Origin: Thiohalocapsa sp. ML1
Lineage (GTDB): Bacteria; Pseudomonadota; Gammaproteobacteria; Chromatiales; Chromatiaceae
DNA length: 64,000 nt
Direction of reading: 5' to 3'
NCBI RefSeq assembly: GCF_001469165.1
Contig: NZ_JABX01000001.1
Coordinates: 248,001 to 312,000 of the forward strand
The notes beneath the pieces are model-generated. The model saw nothing but the letters and a program-made list of their open reading frames with translations. It did not search any database and was not told where the DNA came from. The position numbers and the translations under genes are program-made. Of this stretch, positions 32,903 through 42,197 are shown piece by piece (position 1 is the stretch's first letter; each line of letters begins with the position of its first letter).

Positions 32903-33874
32903 TCACCCGCCGTAGCCATCCGGATGCGCGCGATGCCACTCCCAGGCGCTGGCGATGATGTCTTCGATGGCCGTGATCTGCGGCGTCCAGCCGAGCACCT
33001 GCCGCGCCTTGTCGGCGGCGGCGACGAGCACCGGCGGATCGCCGGGGCGGCGCGGGCCGACGCTGGCCGGGATCGGGTGGCCGGTGACGGCGCGGGCCGC
33101 GGCGAGTACCTGCTTCACGGAAAACCCGCTGCCGGTGCCGAGGTTGAAGGCGCCGCTCGCCGGCGTGGTCAGCGCGAGCAGATGGGCGCGGGCGAGATCC
33201 GACACGTGGATGTAGTCGCGGATGCAGGAGCCGTCCGGTGTCGGATAGTCGTCGCCGTGGATGCAGGCCTGCTCGCGTTGCCCGAGGGCCACCTGGAGCA
33301 GGATCGGGATCAGGTGCGTCTCCGGGCTGTGGTCCTCGCCGCGCCCGCCGGCGGCGCCGCAGGCGTTGAAATAGCGCAGGCTCACCACGTGCAGCCCGTG
33401 CAGGCGCCGATACCAGTCGAGCGCCCGCTCCAGCATCAGCTTGGACTCGCCGTAGGGATTCGTCGGCCGCTGCGCGCTGTCCTCCGTGATGGGCAGGCGC
33501 TCGGGCTCGCCGTAGGTGGCGCAGGTGGAGGAGAGCACGATGCGCCGGACGCCGTGGCGCAGCATCGCCGCGGCCAGGTTGAGGCCGCCGGCGACGTTGT
33601 TGCCGAAGTAGCGCTCCGGCTGCGCCATGGACTCGCCCACCAGCGCATCGGCCGCGAAGTGCATGACGGCGTCGGGGCGTGTTTCGGCAATGGCCCTATC
33701 GATGGCGTCGGCGTTGCGCAGGTCCCCGACCATCAGCGCGGCGCGCGTGTCGATCGCCGCGCGATGGCCGAGCTCCAGGTTGTCGAAGACCGTAACCGAG
33801 TGACCCTCGTCGAGCAGCAGCGCGCCGGTGACGCTGCCGATGTAGCCGGCACCGCCGGTGACCAGAACGTGCAT
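32903..33874 (-). CDS. galE: UDP-glucose 4-epimerase
   Basis: A 323-residue extended SDR. MHVLVTGGAGYIGS at the N-terminus, catalytic SSTCATYGEP and NPYGESKLMLE (Y-x-x-x-K), then RYFNACGA and PDGSCIRDYIHVSDLA are all hallmarks of GalE, which interconverts UDP-glucose and UDP-galactose. The product is the substrate of the UDP-galactopyranose mutase encoded three genes away. The end of the gene is near a Lys/Arg-poor tail, and the next upstream gene, the 957-residue ligase fusion, ends only 6 bp away, so they are probably co-transcribed. Confidence 0.93.
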   Translation of the reverse strand: MHVLVTGGAGYIGSVTGALLLDEGHSVTVFDNLELGHRAAIDTRAALMVGDLRNADAIDRAIAETRPDAVMHFAADALVGESMAQPERYFGNNVAGGLNLAAAMLRHGVRRIVLSSTCATYGEPERLPITEDSAQRPTNPYGESKLMLERALDWYRRLHGLHVVSLRYFNACGAAGGRGEDHSPETHLIPILLQVALGQREQACIHGDDYPTPDGSCIRDYIHVSDLARAHLLALTTPASGAFNLGTGSGFSVKQVLAAARAVTGHPIPASVGPRRPGDPPVLVAAADKARQVLGWTPQITAIEDIIASAWEWHRAHPDGYGG

Positions 33875-33880
33875 CTCGGT

Positions 33881-36754
33881 CTACCCCTCGTTGCCTGCGG
33901 CGTCGAGCCAGTTGGCGAGAGAATCAGCGACGATGCGGTTGCCGCGGTCCGTGAGATGACCCTGATCGCAGAAGCACCAGCCGTCGTAGTCGAGTTGGTT
34001 CAGGTCCGTGTAGGGCACGCCGAGCGCGGCGCAGTGCTCGGCGACCGCGTCCATGAAGGCCGGCAGCAGCCGCTCGGCATAGGGCTCCACCACCTGCTTC
34101 CACATGGTGTTGTAGTGCTGGTGCACGGCGAACAGGCCCTCTTCCTCCGGCGTCAGCGCGTGCCGCGGCTTGGCCAGCATCGCCATCGGCTGCATCGCGA
34201 ACAGGAGCCGGGCGCCGTCGGGCTTGGCGCGCGCGAGCAGTGACAGGTCCCGGCGCTGGTGCGCGAGTGCGCGCTCGAAGCGGCGCGTCACCTCGGCCTC
34301 GCTCCAGCCCTCGCGCTGCCAGCGCGCGAGCCCCTCGGCGTGGGCCGCCATGGCCTCGCGCAGCAGCGCGGCCGCGGCCTGCCCGGCGGGCGGCAGCGCG
34401 GCGGCGGGGTCGTGGGACTGGCCAAGCAGCTCCAGCACTTGCCGAAAATCCAGCGCGCGCGTGAACGCGAAAAACTCGCGCCCGACGAGACCGCCGAACA
34501 GCGCGTTGTGCGGCTCGTATTCCAGCGCGCGCAGCAGGTTCGAGAGCCCGCCGCCGAGCAGGATCAGCTCGGCGTCGGCGAGGAAGGGCAGCGTGCTGAT
34601 GACGTCCTGCATGCTGTTGGCGCCGGCCGTGGCGACGTTGAGAAAGCACAAGCGCGTGCGCGCGTTGAGCAGCGACGGGATGGTCTCGGCATCGGCGGAG
34701 GCGCCCCAGCCGAACATGAAGGAGTTGCCCACGGCGAGCGCGCGGTGCGGGCGTTGGAACCAGCCGTCCGCATCGACGCGGCCGTCCGCGTCGTGGCTGA
34801 CGCGAAAGCCGTGGCGGTCCGTGCAGATGACCTTGGAGCGGTAATCGGGGCGCACGGTGAAGTTGAGATAGGGCGTGTGGACGAAGTCGAGCCTGGCGTA
34901 GCTGTCGATGTGCGGGGCTCGGGCGATGGCTGAATCGCTGAGTCGCTGCAACCGTGCCTGCTCCGACGCGGCCCCCGCGACCTGGTCCTCCGCCGGGGCC
35001 AGATGGGCTTGCAGCGCCGCCAGGGTCGGGTGCTGGAAGGCGATGGTGACCGGCAGCGCGCGGCCGGCAATGACCTCCAGCAGCACCGCGAGCTCGGAGG
35101 CCTTGAGCGATGTCAGCCCGAGCCCGCGCAGGTCCGCGTCCACTGCCGGCTGCGTGCCGAGCACGCTCGCGATTGCCTCGGCGATGGCGCGGCGTCGCTC
35201 GGCGGTCCGCGCCGGTGCGTCGGCGCCCGCGGCCGGTGCGGGGCCGGCAGCGCCGGCGGGCGCGGCCGGCAGCCCGCCGCCGAGGTCGCCGGCCGCCGCG
35301 CGCTCCTTCAGCTCCCGCTTCAGCACCTTGCCGGACTTGGCCTTCGGCAGCGTCTCGAGCCGGTGGATGGCGCGCGGGCACTGCCAGTCCGGCAGCTCCG
35401 CGCGGCACAGGGCGGCCAGCGCCTCGGGCTGCCAGGGCCGGCCCGGCTTTAGCACCACCGCGGCGCGCACGTCGGCACCGAGCAGCGCGTTCGGCCCGGC
35501 GAAGGCAGCGGCCTCCGCCACATCCGGGTGCGACACGAGCACCGCCTCCACGTCGGACGGCAGCACCTTGCGCCCGCCGGTGTTGATGATGTCGCTCAGG
35601 CGGTCGGTGAGGAACAGGTAGCCGTCATCGTCCACGCAGCCCAGGTCGCCGGTGCGATACCAGCCGTCCTGAAGCACCGCTGCGGTGAGGTCGTCCCGGC
35701 GCCAATAGCCGAGCATCACGCCGTCGCAGCGCACCTGCACCTCGCCGACCTCGCCGGGGGCGCAAGGCCGGCCTTGGTCGTCCACCACCGCCAGCTCGAC
35801 GCCCGTGAGCGGCGTGCCCACGGAGCCCGGCCGGTAACAGAGGCGATGGTTGAAGCAGGTCATCGAGGTCTCGGTGCAGCCGTAGGCCTCGTGGATGACG
35901 CCGCCGAAGCGCGCCGCCCAGCCCGCGGCGGTGTCGGCCGGCAGCCGGATCGCCGCGGACAGGCAGAGCCGAAGCGACGCGAGGGCCGCCGGCGCGGCGG
36001 TGTCGAGCAGGATGCGAAACACCGGCGGCACCGCCGGCAGCACCGTGACGGCGTGCGCGGCGATGGCGGCGGCGGTCGCGGCAGCGTCGAATTCCGGCTG
36101 CACCACCAGCGTCGCGCACGCCGCGAACGTAGTGTGCATGGCCGCGGTCAGCGAGAAGGAGTGCGACAGCGGCAGGCAGCCGAGCACGCGATCCTCCGGC
36201 CCCAGCCGCAGCGCATTCACCGTCGCCTCGGCATTGAAGTCGAGCGCGCGCCGCGACAGGGTGACGCCCTTCTGCGCGCCGGTGGTGCCGGAGGTGTAGA
36301 GAATCGCCGCGGGCAGGTCCGGTGCAAGCTCGGGCCGTGCCGCCGGCGTCGCCGCCGGCGCAAGCCAGGCGTCGGTGACCATGCCGACCCGCACCCGCGC
36401 GTTCACCACCGCGCGGTCGGCGGCAGCGGCCAGCGCATCGCAGGTCAACAGCAGCCGCACGCCGGCGTCGTCGAGCTGGGCGCGTAGCTGCGCCGGCGCC
36501 GCCGCGGCGGCCAGCGGCACGGCGATGGCGCCGAGCCGCAGCACGGCATAGAAGGCGGCGACGAACGCGGCTCCGTTCGGCAGCAGCAGCGCGACCCGGT
36601 CGCCGGGGCCGGCTCCGAGGGCGTCGAGCCGGGCCGCGACGGCGTCGATGCCGGCATCGAGCGCCCGGTAATCGAAGGCGCGGTCCGCGAACAGGAGCGC
36701 GGGACGCTCCGGAAACAGCCGCGCACCGCGGGCGACGACGTCGATGAATGGCAT
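33881..36754 (-). CDS. AMP-ligase / acyl carrier protein / SGNH esterase fusion
   Basis: A 957-residue three-domain protein. Residues 1-490 are an ANL ligase: YTSGTTGAQKGV (153-164), EAYGCTETS, YRTGDLGCVDDDGY, NTGGRKVLP and PKAKSGKVLKR (470-480). Residues about 515-590 are a carrier with LGLTSLKASEL (phosphopantetheine Ser549). Residues about 605-957 are an SGNH enzyme with AVGNSF (Ser678) and D-Q-G-H near the end. The last part is homologous to the separate protein at 6852-7913. One chain therefore can activate, carry and transfer an acyl group. The Ala-rich linker lies at about 490-520. Adjacent to galE, GT61 and glf, so the acceptor may be a galactose-containing glycan (inference). Confidence 0.85.
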   Translation of the reverse strand: MPFIDVVARGARLFPERPALLFADRAFDYRALDAGIDAVAARLDALGAGPGDRVALLLPNGAAFVAAFYAVLRLGAIAVPLAAAAAPAQLRAQLDDAGVRLLLTCDALAAAADRAVVNARVRVGMVTDAWLAPAATPAARPELAPDLPAAILYTSGTTGAQKGVTLSRRALDFNAEATVNALRLGPEDRVLGCLPLSHSFSLTAAMHTTFAACATLVVQPEFDAAATAAAIAAHAVTVLPAVPPVFRILLDTAAPAALASLRLCLSAAIRLPADTAAGWAARFGGVIHEAYGCTETSMTCFNHRLCYRPGSVGTPLTGVELAVVDDQGRPCAPGEVGEVQVRCDGVMLGYWRRDDLTAAVLQDGWYRTGDLGCVDDDGYLFLTDRLSDIINTGGRKVLPSDVEAVLVSHPDVAEAAAFAGPNALLGADVRAAVVLKPGRPWQPEALAALCRAELPDWQCPRAIHRLETLPKAKSGKVLKRELKERAAAGDLGGGLPAAPAGAAGPAPAAGADAPARTAERRRAIAEAIASVLGTQPAVDADLRGLGLTSLKASELAVLLEVIAGRALPVTIAFQHPTLAALQAHLAPAEDQVAGAASEQARLQRLSDSAIARAPHIDSYARLDFVHTPYLNFTVRPDYRSKVICTDRHGFRVSHDADGRVDADGWFQRPHRALAVGNSFMFGWGASADAETIPSLLNARTRLCFLNVATAGANSMQDVISTLPFLADAELILLGGGLSNLLRALEYEPHNALFGGLVGREFFAFTRALDFRQVLELLGQSHDPAAALPPAGQAAAALLREAMAAHAEGLARWQREGWSEAEVTRRFERALAHQRRDLSLLARAKPDGARLLFAMQPMAMLAKPRHALTPEEEGLFAVHQHYNTMWKQVVEPYAERLLPAFMDAVAEHCAALGVPYTDLNQLDYDGWCFCDQGHLTDRGNRIVADSLANWLDAAGNEG

Positions 36755-36766
36755 TGCCGCTGTCCC

Positions 36767-38572
36767 CTACATCTCGATCAGCCGCTGCAGCCGTTCGGTG
36801 TCGACCCAGAGGTCGTCGCCGTCCGGCTTGCAACAGAGCACGCGATGGTCGCAGCCGGTGCCGAGGCCGAGGGTGTAGTTCATGTGGCTGACCTTCTGCC
36901 CAAACAGCTCGACCACCAGCGGCCGGCGCGTGGAGAACATGAGGTTGGTCATGCCGGCGCCATGGGCGGCCACCACGGCCTCCACGTCGCGGAACAGCCG
37001 CACCTGCTCCGGCCAGGGCAGGTCCGACAGCCGCACCCACTCGAAGCCGAGCGGTGCCAGCGCCGCGAGCAGCTCGTGCTCGTTTCGCACTTGGCGGAAG
37101 CGCGAATCGGCACGGGTAATGAAGATGCGCCGGGGGCCGGGGGAGGGCGCCGGGTCCAGGTTCGGCAGCAGCCGCTCGCGCACCCACGCGAGCGCCCGCG
37201 CCGACACGCGCCCGCGCTCGCGCCGGCGCGTGCCGATGACGAGGCGCTCCACCTGCACCGGGCCGCCGCGCCACTGCACGCAGGCGTCCGCGTCCACGCC
37301 CATGAGCCGGAGCGATTCGCGCATCCAGGCCGGCGGGTCGGCGTCGATGATGAGCGCCGGACGCTCGCCGGTGGCCTCGGCATAGGCCTCCCAAGCCTGC
37401 AAACGGGTCAGACCCTCCATCAGCCAATGCGCGTAGAGTGGACTCCACAGGTCCACCAGCGACAGGGCCAGATCCAGGTGCGCCGTTGCCGGGGCGTCGA
37501 AGCGCTCGGGCGGGGTGCGGTCCAGGCTGCGCCCGAGCACGTCGATGCGGTTGGCGGCCGTCTCCAGGATGGGCCGGCCGTCCGCGGTGAAGCCCACGGC
37601 GTGCGGCCCGAGCAGGCGCACGTCGCGGAGCTCCGCGGCGAACGGCGTCTGGAATCGATAGGGACCGAGCTTTGCGGCCAGGCGGTGGTCCAGCGTGCCG
37701 ATGACCTTCGGCGCGGGCAGGTCCACTTCTTCAAGACCCGCCGCCGAGTCATCGACGGCGATGCAGCGCACGGCGCGGTCGCGCAGCTCCTCGCGGGTCA
37801 GTGCCCGGGCGGTGTGGGCGCCCGAGCGTGCCGGCAGCAGCCGGCGCAGCGCGCCGAGGATGTGCCCGGCCGTCGGCGCCTGCGGCAGGCCGTCGCGGTC
37901 GGCCGGCAGCGCGAGCCGCGCATAGGCACCGCCGAAGCCGAGCTCATCGAGCCAAGCCTCTAGCCGCGGGCCGATGCCGAGGGGGTCGGCCAAGGTCTCG
38001 ATCAGCAGCACGGCGGGGGCGCGGGCGAGGCGCGCGAGCATCGCCGGGTCGGGCGCATCCAGCGTCGGCTTGCCCACCAGGCCGATGCTGATGCCGTCGG
38101 CGAGCAGGCGCTCGATGACGTCCAGGCACAGGTGCAGCGTGTCGCCGTAGCCGACCAGATAGCCGTCCGCGCCCTCGCGGATCAGGTCGTCGGTGCCGGG
38201 GCGGAAGGCGTAGCCGGTGGCGAACATCAGCTCGTCGTTGACGTCGGTGAGGTCCGGCACCGGCGCGCGGCTGGTGTAGACCACGGCGGCCTCGTCGCGC
38301 CCGGCGCAGGCCTGCACGCAGGCGCGCATCTGCCAGCGGTCCGCCGGAAACAGGCGGCGGGCGGGCGTCGGCGCCGCCTGCGCGCCCTGCGTCGGCACAT
38401 CCCCGAGCGCCGCCGGCACCGCGCGCAGCGCCGGGGCCGGCGTGGCCAGCGCGGCCAGGGTCTCGTGGAAGATGGCGCCGGTGTCCTCGACGCTGCCGGT
38501 GGACCGCAGCGGGCTCGGCCACTCGTAGTCGCGCCGGGCGTGACCGGTCGAGGTTGTCTCGATGCCTGCCAT
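36767..38572 (-). CDS. transketolase C-domain / GT61 glycosyltransferase fusion
   Basis: A 601-residue protein. Residues about 72-260 resemble the pyrimidine/C-terminal part of the transketolase at 17228-19132 (PADRWQMRACV; S-R-x-P-V-P; GTDDLIREG; IGLVGKPTLD), but the TPP-binding first domain is absent. Residues about 300-595 form a GT61 (DUF563) glycosyltransferase: SPLYAHWLMEGL, IFITRADSRFRQVRNEHEL and VVAAHGAGMTNLMFS. The ATG at 38570-38572 has GAGG upstream. The stop is 12 bp from the ligase fusion start. The half-transketolase cannot act alone; it may be regulatory or bind the first enzyme. Confidence 0.82.
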   Translation of the reverse strand: MAGIETTSTGHARRDYEWPSPLRSTGSVEDTGAIFHETLAALATPAPALRAVPAALGDVPTQGAQAAPTPARRLFPADRWQMRACVQACAGRDEAAVVYTSRAPVPDLTDVNDELMFATGYAFRPGTDDLIREGADGYLVGYGDTLHLCLDVIERLLADGISIGLVGKPTLDAPDPAMLARLARAPAVLLIETLADPLGIGPRLEAWLDELGFGGAYARLALPADRDGLPQAPTAGHILGALRRLLPARSGAHTARALTREELRDRAVRCIAVDDSAAGLEEVDLPAPKVIGTLDHRLAAKLGPYRFQTPFAAELRDVRLLGPHAVGFTADGRPILETAANRIDVLGRSLDRTPPERFDAPATAHLDLALSLVDLWSPLYAHWLMEGLTRLQAWEAYAEATGERPALIIDADPPAWMRESLRLMGVDADACVQWRGGPVQVERLVIGTRRRERGRVSARALAWVRERLLPNLDPAPSPGPRRIFITRADSRFRQVRNEHELLAALAPLGFEWVRLSDLPWPEQVRLFRDVEAVVAAHGAGMTNLMFSTRRPLVVELFGQKVSHMNYTLGLGTGCDHRVLCCKPDGDDLWVDTERLQRLIEM

Positions 38573-38735
38573 TGCTAGCGCCTCACCGTGAAAAGGCGGA
38601 GGCCGGGTTGCCTCGTCGTCGCTGTCGAGATCGGCGTTGCCATCGACGAGGACGCACGATCGGGATGTCGACAACGACAGCGAGAACGCCGACGACCACG
38701 AGCGGATGGGATCAATGGGCTGCTGCACCGTGGCA

Positions 38736-39842
38736 CTAGGCTGCCTCCCGCCCTTCGAGCACGCGATTGGCGATGGTCTGCGCGCGGCCGATGGCCTGAT
38801 CCATGTCCAGGTAACGGTATTCGCCGAGCCGCCCGCAGAAGACCACGTTCGGCACCGCGTCGGCGCGCTCGCGGTAACGGCGGTAGAGCGCCTGGTTCGC
38901 GGCGTCCGGGAACGGGTATTCATACTCCGCCGGGTCATCCGGCGTGTAGGGCGTCTCGGTGGTCAGCACCGTGCCGGTGATGCGCTGCCGATAGGCCTCC
39001 GGCATCAGGTGCTTCCATTCGATGGTGCGGATGTGCGGCCCGGCTTCGTGCAGCGGGTTGTTGACCTGCACGCAGGGCTGGTGCAGGTCTGTGTCCGGCA
39101 GCCAGCGGTGGGCGCGGCGCTGCGCCCGGTACAGCAGCCGGCCGTCGCAGTAGTCGAAGTACTCATCGATGGGGCCGGTGAAGAAGGTGAGCCGCTTGGG
39201 CGCGAGCCAGTCCGACGCGGCGCGAAAATGCTGGTTCATGAGCACCGGGATGCCGCTCAGCATCGCCTGGAGCATGGCCGCATAGCCCTGCCGCGGCACG
39301 CCTTGGAAGGTCGCCTTGGGGGTCAGGCGGTCGTCGTTGTCCTCGCGCACGTCGAAGCGTTTGCACAGATCCGCACTCAGGCTGTGCGCCGGCACGCCCC
39401 ACTGCTTCTCGTTGTAGGGCTTGACGAAGGTCTCGTACACCGGCGCCGGCATCAACGACAGCGCGGCCTCCTCGAAGTCGCGCGCCCCATGCGTGCGCGG
39501 CGGCGGCTGCCAAGCGCCGATGCGCCGCTCGATGTAGGCGCGCCCGAGCGGCCAGCTCACGTGCTCGCCGTCCACGAGGCTCTTGATGCGTGCCTCGAAC
39601 GGATGGAACGACGCGAAGCGGTTGACGAAGTCCCAGATCCACGCCGAGGAGGTGCGAAAGTAGTGCGGCCCGTGGTCGTGGATGCGGATGCCGGACTCAT
39701 GCACGCTGTCGTGCAGGTTGCCGGCGATGCGATCGCGCCGCTCCACGACCACCACGCGGTGGCCGGCATCGGCGAGCAGGCGGGCCAGGGTGGCACCGGT
39801 AAGGCCGGCGCCGACGACGAGGAAGTCGGGATGTTGGAGCAT
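38736..39842 (-). CDS. glf: UDP-galactopyranose mutase
   Basis: A 368-residue flavoenzyme that converts UDP-galactopyranose to UDP-galactofuranose. FLVVGAGLTGATLARLLA at the N-terminus binds FAD; HDHGPHYFRTSS and VKPYNEKQWG are diagnostic, and the C-terminal GRLGEYRYLDMDQAIG is the expected end motif. The ATG at 39840-39842 fits the normal family start. It lies 163 bp upstream of the GT61 fusion. With galE it would supply galactofuranose for a surface polysaccharide. Confidence 0.93.
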   Translation of the reverse strand: MLQHPDFLVVGAGLTGATLARLLADAGHRVVVVERRDRIAGNLHDSVHESGIRIHDHGPHYFRTSSAWIWDFVNRFASFHPFEARIKSLVDGEHVSWPLGRAYIERRIGAWQPPPRTHGARDFEEAALSLMPAPVYETFVKPYNEKQWGVPAHSLSADLCKRFDVREDNDDRLTPKATFQGVPRQGYAAMLQAMLSGIPVLMNQHFRAASDWLAPKRLTFFTGPIDEYFDYCDGRLLYRAQRRAHRWLPDTDLHQPCVQVNNPLHEAGPHIRTIEWKHLMPEAYRQRITGTVLTTETPYTPDDPAEYEYPFPDAANQALYRRYRERADAVPNVVFCGRLGEYRYLDMDQAIGRAQTIANRVLEGREAA

Positions 39843-40104
39843 GGTCTGCGAGCGCGAGCTATCGAGGCCGCGGCGCAGGCGCGCGGCGTCCGGTGTACCT
39901 CGCGAAACCCTAGCATCGGCACTCCAAGAGCCGCCGCGGCAAGCGTTGCGTCTGCGAAAGCGGGTGTGGGCAGCGGCAAGCCGGTCGGCCCCCGGTATGC
40001 CTAAGTCTCCTCCGCCGCGCCGAGCGCGCGCCTCGTACGGCCGTTGCGCCGAGCAGCGCGTCGCGCCGGTTGCGCGGCATTGCGCCGCGCCGTCGGCGCG
40101 CCGA

Positions 40105-40656
40105 CCCGAGTCGGCATACCCCGGCGCGGCGCCGCGGGCGGTCGTCGTCCACCACCAGCACGCGGCGGCGCGCGCCGCGGTAGCCGACCACGTCCGCGCA
40201 CGGTGCCGGGTGCACCGCACCCGGTGGCGCGGGTCGCAGCGGCAGCTCGAAGCGGAAGCGGCTGCCGCGGCCCGGGGCGCTGTCGAGCGTGAGCCGGCCG
40301 TCCAGCAGCTTCGCGATCTCCTGGCAGATGGCGAGCCCCAGCCCGCTGCCCGGCTGGCCCGGGTGCAGTTGCTCGAAGGGCCGGAACAGGCGCTCGCGCT
40401 CGCACTCCGGAATCCCGCGGCCGGTGTCCTCGACCTCCACCCAGACGCCGGGGCGCGCACCCGGCAACGGCCCGGCACGCAGGATGACCTCGCCGGCATC
40501 GGTGTACTTGACCGCGTTGTCGAGCAGGTTGTGCAGCACCTGGCGCAGGCGGCGCTCGTCGGTCTGGACGCGCGCCGGCAGGCCGTCGGCGATCTCGCTG
40601 CGGTAGCCCAGGCCCTGCTCGGCCGCCGCGCGCTGGGCATGGTGGTCCATGTCGTG
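40105..40656 (-). pseudogene. hybrid histidine kinase remnant
   Basis: Translation on the minus strand gives an intact HATPase domain (N box RQVLHNLLDNAVKYTD, G1 DTGRGIPE, G2 SGLGLAICQEI) followed by the start of a receiver, RRVLVVDDDRP, after which the frame loses all similarity. The dimerisation/phosphoacceptor helix, sensor part and most of the receiver are missing. It begins at about 40656, directly after the P-type ATPase fragment. Not expected to work. Confidence 0.7.
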
Positions 40657-40980
40657 CAGCAGGGTATGCCCAGCGCGATCCGGCTGATGCCGTGGTCGGT
40701 CAGGAAGTGCACGATGCCGGCGGACTCGACGCGCGCCCGCGTGCCCAGGCTGATCACGCCCTGCACGCCGGCGGCGGTAGCGACCAGCAGGGCGGTGGCG
40801 CCGCGGGCCTCCGCGGCGGCTCGCCCGTGAGCTGCTGCTGATCGACGCTGAGACTGCCGGCCAGGATGCGCCCGTCCGTCGGTACCGGCTCGCCGGTGGC
40901 GACGAGCGCCACATCGCCGGGCGCGAGGGTCTCCGCGGGCGCGCTGATCTCGGCGCCGTCGTGCAGCACCCGGGCCGGCC
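40657..40980 (-). pseudogene. P-type ATPase remnant
   Basis: From about 40978 to 40820 the minus strand reads RVLHDGAEISAPAETLAPGD, then VPTDGRILAGSL and LTGE, the actuator-domain signature of P1B-type metal ATPases. A shift of frame then leads into a helix-like ALLVATAAGVQGVI segment and stops looking like an ATPase by 40657. The nucleotide-binding and phosphorylation domains are gone. Together with the kinase fragment it forms a decayed block. Confidence 0.6.
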
Positions 40981-41069
40981 GGGACCGAGCCGGCGTCGCG
41001 GCCGTCGGCGCGTTGTTGTCGTTTCGTTGTCGTCGTCGTTGTCGTTGTCGCAATCGCCGCCTGCGCAGC

Positions 41070-42122
41070 TCAGCGAGCAGTCGGGTCGCTCGGGTCGCTC
41101 AAGCCCTCGCCGACCGCGCTCGGCACGCCGTCGACGCCCGGCGGCGCGTCGCTCTCCGGTGCCGGGTGCCGAGCCGGGCTGCCGGCGGCGTCCGTCGGGC
41201 TGCCGTCGTGCATGAAGATCGGCAGCGCCAGGTCGCCCCCGGCGCCGATGACAACGGTCTTGCCGTTGCCGGAGGCGGCCAGCTCCTGCGTCGCGCGGAT
41301 GCCCTGATAGTCCAGCAGCGCGTCGCTCAGACTCTCGTCGACGATGCGCTGGTAGTCGGCGACGCCGCCGGCCTCGATGCGCTTGCGCTCGGCCTCGCGC
41401 TCTGCTGTCCCTTGGCGGAAGACATAGGACTGGAGCAACTGCTGCTGCGTAATCTTGTCCTCGATGGCGATGCGGATGGACTCCGGCAGCTCGATGCTGC
41501 GGATGATGATGTCCTCGACGGCAACGAAGTTGCGGCCGATCTCCGCCATGGCCGCGAGCATGGCGCGGGTGAGCAGGCCGCCCTCGTTGGTGTAGATGGC
41601 CTCGGCGGTGGCGTTGCCGAGCGCCTTGCGCAACACGGACTCGGTCTGCGGCACCACGACCCGGGTCAGGTACTCGGGGCCGACGCGCTCATGCAGCATG
41701 CCGAGCAGGTCGTATTCGGGCTGGTAACGGATGGCCAGGTCCAGGGTAAGCGTGAGGCCCTCGTTGGAAAGCACGTCAAGGCGGTGCAGCGCCACCTGCT
41801 TGCGCACCTCGTAGCGGGTCATCTGGTCCAGCGGGCTGATGACGTGCAGTCCCTCGCCATAGACCTTGGCCACCTGGGTGCCGGTGAAGCGATTCCAGTG
41901 CACGCCGGCCTCACCGGCCTGGATGCGGATGAAGATCCGGTCCGCGAATAGAATAACCGCCAGCAGCAGCAACTGCAGGGCGATGGACACGAACGGCATC
42001 CGCGGCGCGAGCCAGCGCCGCAGCCGCCGGCGCCAACCGGCGTCGATAGCCTCGTCGACGACCTCGTCGGAGACGCGCTCGTTGTCTCGGGCTTCGGCGT
42101 CCGAGCTCATTCCCGCGGGCAT
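41070..42122 (-). CDS. SPFH/Band 7 membrane protein (paralogue B)
   Basis: A protein of about 350 residues with a cytoplasmic N-tail, one membrane helix (44-60) and a prohibitin-type SPFH domain: EGLHVISPLDQMTRYEVR, LDLAIRYQPEYDLLG, VVVPQTESVLRKAL, then the coiled coil around EREAERKRIEAGG. It is paralogous to the plus-strand SPFH protein at 44395-45273. I chose the ATG at 42120-42122; a later in-frame ATG at 42108-42110 is also possible, and the frame upstream runs through the intergenic repeat. The C-terminal 60 residues are low-complexity. Confidence 0.8.
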   Translation of the reverse strand: MPAGMSSDAEARDNERVSDEVVDEAIDAGWRRRLRRWLAPRMPFVSIALQLLLLAVILFADRIFIRIQAGEAGVHWNRFTGTQVAKVYGEGLHVISPLDQMTRYEVRKQVALHRLDVLSNEGLTLTLDLAIRYQPEYDLLGMLHERVGPEYLTRVVVPQTESVLRKALGNATAEAIYTNEGGLLTRAMLAAMAEIGRNFVAVEDIIIRSIELPESIRIAIEDKITQQQLLQSYVFRQGTAEREAERKRIEAGGVADYQRIVDESLSDALLDYQGIRATQELAASGNGKTVVIGAGGDLALPIFMHDGSPTDAAGSPARHPAPESDAPPGVDGVPSAVGEGLSDPSDPTAR

Positions 42123-42160
42123 TGCATTACCATGAAAGTCGCGCGCAGCGCGCTCCTTAC

Positions 42161-42196
42161 TCCTCCTCTCCCCTTGGGAGAGGGCCGGGGTGAGGG
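42161..42196. repeat. palindromic intergenic repeat
   Basis: The segment CTCTCCCCTTGGGAGAG, with the flanking GGCCGGGGTGAGGG, is the very common bacterial intergenic repeat that translates as SLTPALSQGER on one strand. It lies between the SPFH start and the regulator stop and does not encode a protein here. Confidence 0.8.
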
Positions 42197-42197
42197 A

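Noticed and set aside
40657-40980. Functional P-type ATPase or novel small gene
   Set aside because: Only the actuator-domain signature is present and the frame changes; phosphorylation and nucleotide domains are missing.
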